Source of the DNA: J095 sp964517605
Lineage (GTDB): Bacteria > Chloroflexota > Anaerolineae > 4572-78 > J111
DNA: 64,000 nucleotides
Direction of reading: 5' to 3'
NCBI GenBank assembly: GCA_964517605.1
Contig: CAZFCE010000015.1
Location: forward strand, 1-64,000
Shown here piece by piece: positions 61,778 to 64,000 of this stretch. How positions within the stretch are numbered: the first letter of the stretch is position 1; each line of letters starts with the position of its first letter. The translations under genes and the position numbers were made by a program. A model generated the notes under the pieces. The model had not been told where the DNA came from, searched no databases, and saw only the letters and a list, made by a program, of their open reading frames with translations.

Positions 61778-63454
61778 ATGGATTTGGCAAAAATGGGCGT
61801 TTTAAAATCGGTCTTGATTGTGATGGCGGCGGCGTTGATGGCGGTGGTTTTTGTGATTACTCCGCTGACGGCGTTGGCGCAAAAACCCACCGGCGCGGGC
61901 AACGGCGGATTTGAACCCGGCGAAGTGCTGGTAAAATTTAAACCGGTGGTGGGCACGCAATCGGGCCGGCAGCGGCTTCACCGCGAAGGGGTCAGAATTT
62001 TGCAAACATTGCCCCGCAGCGGTTTGATGCGGTTGGCCGTGACTCCCGGCAGCGAACAGCAGGCCATTGCCACGTTGCTGGCTCGCGGCGACGTGGAATT
62101 TGCCACGGTTAACCATCTTGTGGAAACCATGGAGCAGCCCAACGACCCGTATTACACGCAGGGGTATCAGTGGGCCATTGATAAAATCCAGGCTCCCGCC
62201 GCCTGGGATATTAACCACGGCGAAGCCACCATCACCATTGCCATTATTGATACCGGCGTTGATCTGGATCACCCGGATTTGGCCGGCAAATTGTGGGCCA
62301 ACAGCGATGAAATCCCCGGCAACAGCCGGGATGACGACGGCAACGGCTACGTGGATGATTACCACGGCTACGATTTTTACAACGGCGATGCCGTTCCCGA
62401 CGACGACAACAGCCACGGTTCGCACGTGGCCGGGATTGCCGCCGCCGGCACCAACAACAGCGTAGGCATAGCCGGGGTAAGCTGGGGGGCCAAAATTATG
62501 CCGCTCAAGGTGTTGGGCTCGAATGGTGGCGGCAGCACCGCCGACGTGGCCGAGGCCATTTATTACGCCGTGGATAACGGGGCCAGTGTCATCAACATGA
62601 GTTTGGGGAGTAGTGGCAGCTCCTGGCCGTGTTACTGGTACGATGTGGAAGACGCTTTTAATTACGCCGTTGACCACAACGTGCTGCTGGTGGTAGCCGC
62701 CGGTAACGATGGCAAAGACGGGGTGAGTTGCCCCGGCGCGTATGACCAGGCGTTTGCGGTTGGCTCAACCGATAGCAGCGACAGTCGTTCTTATTTTTCC
62801 AACTACGGTTCCCGGCTGGATATTGTCGCGCCCGGCAGCAGTATTTACAGCACATGGTCGGGCGGTAGTTACGGTTACAAAAGCGGCACCTCGATGGCTA
62901 CGCCTCACGTGGCCGGGCTGGCCGCGCTGGTGTGGGGCGTTAACCCGGGCTTTACCGCCGCGCAGGTGCGGGAAATTATCCAAACCAGCGCCGACGACCT
63001 GGGCAGCGCCGGCTGGGATAATTATTTTGGTTACGGGCGCATCAATGCCTACCGGGCGCTGTTGTCCTTCCTTGTCCTCACCGATGCCGGCGGCGAGACA
63101 ATCTCACACCCCGTGGTCTTTTTAGCCGATGCCCAAACCAGCCCCATCCCGGCCCAATATATTATGGGCATTAGCACGCCGGTAACGGGCGTAATCTCCT
63201 GGACGGCTACCATCTCACCCACCACCGATTGGTTGACTATATCGGCGGCGGCGGGGGTGGTTTCGGCGGCTTCGGCCACGCAAATCAACCTTGAAGCCAG
63301 CCGGCCCATCACCTATGGCGTTTACACCACCACCGTGGTAGTTACCGGCACCACCGCCGCCGGGCTAACCGTTGGCCCAACCGGCCAGGAAGTTCGGTTG
63401 AGTTACGTGCCCCAACTTACCCGCCTCATCTTCCCCGCGTTGTTTAAAAATTGA
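61778..63454 (+). CDS. Secreted S8 (subtilisin-like) serine protease
   Basis: 558 aa. A signal peptide of about 35 residues is followed by an I9-like propeptide (GEVLVKFKPVVG) and a catalytic domain with the triad Asp158 (AIIDTGVDLDHPDL), His213 (HGSHVAGIAA) and Ser372 (GTSMATPHVAGLAAL). An extended DDDGNGYVDDYHGYDFYN insert is probably calcium-binding. A C-terminal beta-sandwich domain (about 430-558, TISPTTDWLTIS) follows. It is exported and digests proteins outside the cell. ATG 61778 was chosen to fit a normal signal peptide; in-frame ATGs at 61739, 61748 and 61793 are possible. Confidence 0.9.
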   Translation: MDLAKMGVLKSVLIVMAAALMAVVFVITPLTALAQKPTGAGNGGFEPGEVLVKFKPVVGTQSGRQRLHREGVRILQTLPRSGLMRLAVTPGSEQQAIATLLARGDVEFATVNHLVETMEQPNDPYYTQGYQWAIDKIQAPAAWDINHGEATITIAIIDTGVDLDHPDLAGKLWANSDEIPGNSRDDDGNGYVDDYHGYDFYNGDAVPDDDNSHGSHVAGIAAAGTNNSVGIAGVSWGAKIMPLKVLGSNGGGSTADVAEAIYYAVDNGASVINMSLGSSGSSWPCYWYDVEDAFNYAVDHNVLLVVAAGNDGKDGVSCPGAYDQAFAVGSTDSSDSRSYFSNYGSRLDIVAPGSSIYSTWSGGSYGYKSGTSMATPHVAGLAALVWGVNPGFTAAQVREIIQTSADDLGSAGWDNYFGYGRINAYRALLSFLVLTDAGGETISHPVVFLADAQTSPIPAQYIMGISTPVTGVISWTATISPTTDWLTISAAAGVVSAASATQINLEASRPITYGVYTTTVVVTGTTAAGLTVGPTGQEVRLSYVPQLTRLIFPALFKN

Positions 63455-63619
63455 CGATTCCAGCCTGATTTGCGCTGTGGGACGAGATTCCCATTGTTAA
63501 GCCCGTAGTAACGTGTTAAACTGAAGCTGTTATCAGGATTAACAGCTACGTTAACAATTTTATCTTGGGCCAACAGCGTGGTGTACCACATGGTCTAACT
63601 ACCAGAAAGAAGGTCAACA

Positions 63620-63700
63620 ATGGTAGTTCAGCCATTAAGGGCGTTGTTTAATTTAAAAGGTTATAGTTCTGGCAATGTTAAAAATTGCCACGGGCTATAA
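63620..63700 (+). CDS. Candidate 26-aa leader peptide
   Basis: An ATG with AAGAAGG upstream opens a frame of 26 codons (MVVQPLRALFNLKGYSSG...) whose stop TAA lies inside the 3' arm of the hairpin at 63655-63706. The layout resembles a translation-controlled attenuator for the next gene, but the peptide has no telltale codon run and may be accidental. Confidence 0.35.
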   Translation: MVVQPLRALFNLKGYSSGNVKNCHGL

Positions 63701-63712
63701 CCTTTTGTTTTT
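63655..63712 (+). terminator. Long hairpin with T-run in the leader of the last gene
   Basis: AAAAGGTTATAG pairs with CTATAACCTTTT, with an inner TGGCAAT/ATTGCCA stem, followed by TTTTTT. Only about 20 bp separate it from the next ATG, leaving no room for a promoter. It is therefore an attenuator in the leader rather than a simple terminator. Confidence 0.65.
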
Positions 63713-63731
63713 TATCGGACTGGAGGACCTT

Positions 63732-64000
63732 ATGCCAATTTTTAAACACGCAAACTACAAATTGATGCTGTCGCTGGTGCTGTGGGTGGCGGTTGGCGCG
63801 GTGTGGATGGCGGGGTGGCCCGCTCTGGCGCTAGCCAAATCGTCAATTTACGCGCGCCCCAATGGCCACGATAGCCGCTGCACTGGCCGCGCCAACGTTG
63901 ATTACAGCCCGGCGGTTGCGCCTTATTGCGCTGTGCAATCGGGGCAGCGGGCGTTGGCGTTGGCCCGCCCCGGCGATACCATTGTCGTTACCACCGCCAC
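63732..64000 (+). CDS. Start of a secreted protein, possibly a parallel beta-helix protein (partial)
   Basis: The first 89 codons are in the window and the frame is still open at its edge. A signal peptide (MPIFKHANYKLMLSLVLWVA, ending near LALAKSS) is followed by NVDYSPAVAPYCAVQSGQRA and LARPGDTIVV, which resemble the opening of secreted right-handed beta-helix or DUF1565-type proteins. GGAGG lies 5 nt before ATG 63732. The function cannot be called from this fragment. Confidence 0.75.
   Translation, partial: MPIFKHANYKLMLSLVLWVAVGAVWMAGWPALALAKSSIYARPNGHDSRCTGRANVDYSPAVAPYCAVQSGQRALALARPGDTIVVTTA

Overview
The window is about 64 kb of chromosomal, moderately GC-rich bacterial DNA. It most likely comes from Chloroflexota, probably an Anaerolineae-like lineage. 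That is an inference from gene content: Thr/Pro-rich extracytoplasmic linkers, an FHA/PD40 protein, VanW, YbbR, S8 and M23 proteins, a subunit-type methylmalonyl-CoA mutase, an LPETG-anchored surface protein, frequent GTG/TTG starts, and no outer-membrane genes seen. There is no rRNA operon, phage or CRISPR array. The only tRNA is tRNA-Arg(CCT) at the left edge.

Layout. 0-3 kb: tRNA-Arg, an SGNH esterase, and a convergent membrane Ser/Thr kinase. 2.9-12.2 kb: a propionyl-/methylmalonyl-CoA module. It runs mutA, mutB, meaB, mce, a 43-aa membrane peptide, a carboxyltransferase, a small OadG/MmdE-like subunit and a biotin carrier. Together these can interconvert propionyl-CoA and succinyl-CoA; no biotin carboxylase gene and no Na+-pump beta subunit gene is in the window. 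12.3-22.5 kb: a cNMP-binding/PH membrane protein, a polytopic membrane protein, a BtpA-like protein, proline dehydrogenase, an S51-like amidotransferase fused to a CysRS-tail-like segment, a VanW protein, and a receiver-GAF-kinase protein whose phospho-acceptor histidine is replaced by Asn.

22.5-24.8 kb is an accessory island. It is bracketed by an imperfect direct repeat of the flanking terminator plus the first codons of the DNA-glycosylase gene on its right. It holds a possible orphan toxin/immunity pair with Rhs-core-like remnants, a 164-bp tandem repeat, and a DUF559 nuclease gene bordered by an imperfect inverted repeat.

24.8-44.7 kb: AlkD-like glycosylase, BioY, a zinc-ribbon protein, a candidate small RNA, an AAC(3)-family acetyltransferase with an LPETG surface protein, rpsO-pnp-lepB, FHA/PD40 and M23 proteins, a large sensor kinase, a LysM-AraC-azlC-azlD cluster, and msrP-msrQ.

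44.7-52.8 kb: serS, then a five-gene carA/carB operon that carries two DUF4230 proteins and a Pro-Ile repeat membrane protein between carA and carB. carA overlaps the first of these by 4 bp. 53-64 kb: a diadenylate cyclase fused to YbbR domains, a tandem eukaryotic-type phosphofructokinase, an M50 protease, an HD protein, a TyrA-like dehydrogenase, a GIY-YIG protein, a glycosyltransferase, an S8 protease, and the start of a secreted protein behind a possible attenuator leader. Much of this half concerns the cell envelope and its signalling.

Most genes have a recognisable Shine-Dalgarno and compact operon spacing. All functional calls come from reading motifs by eye; no database search was possible.
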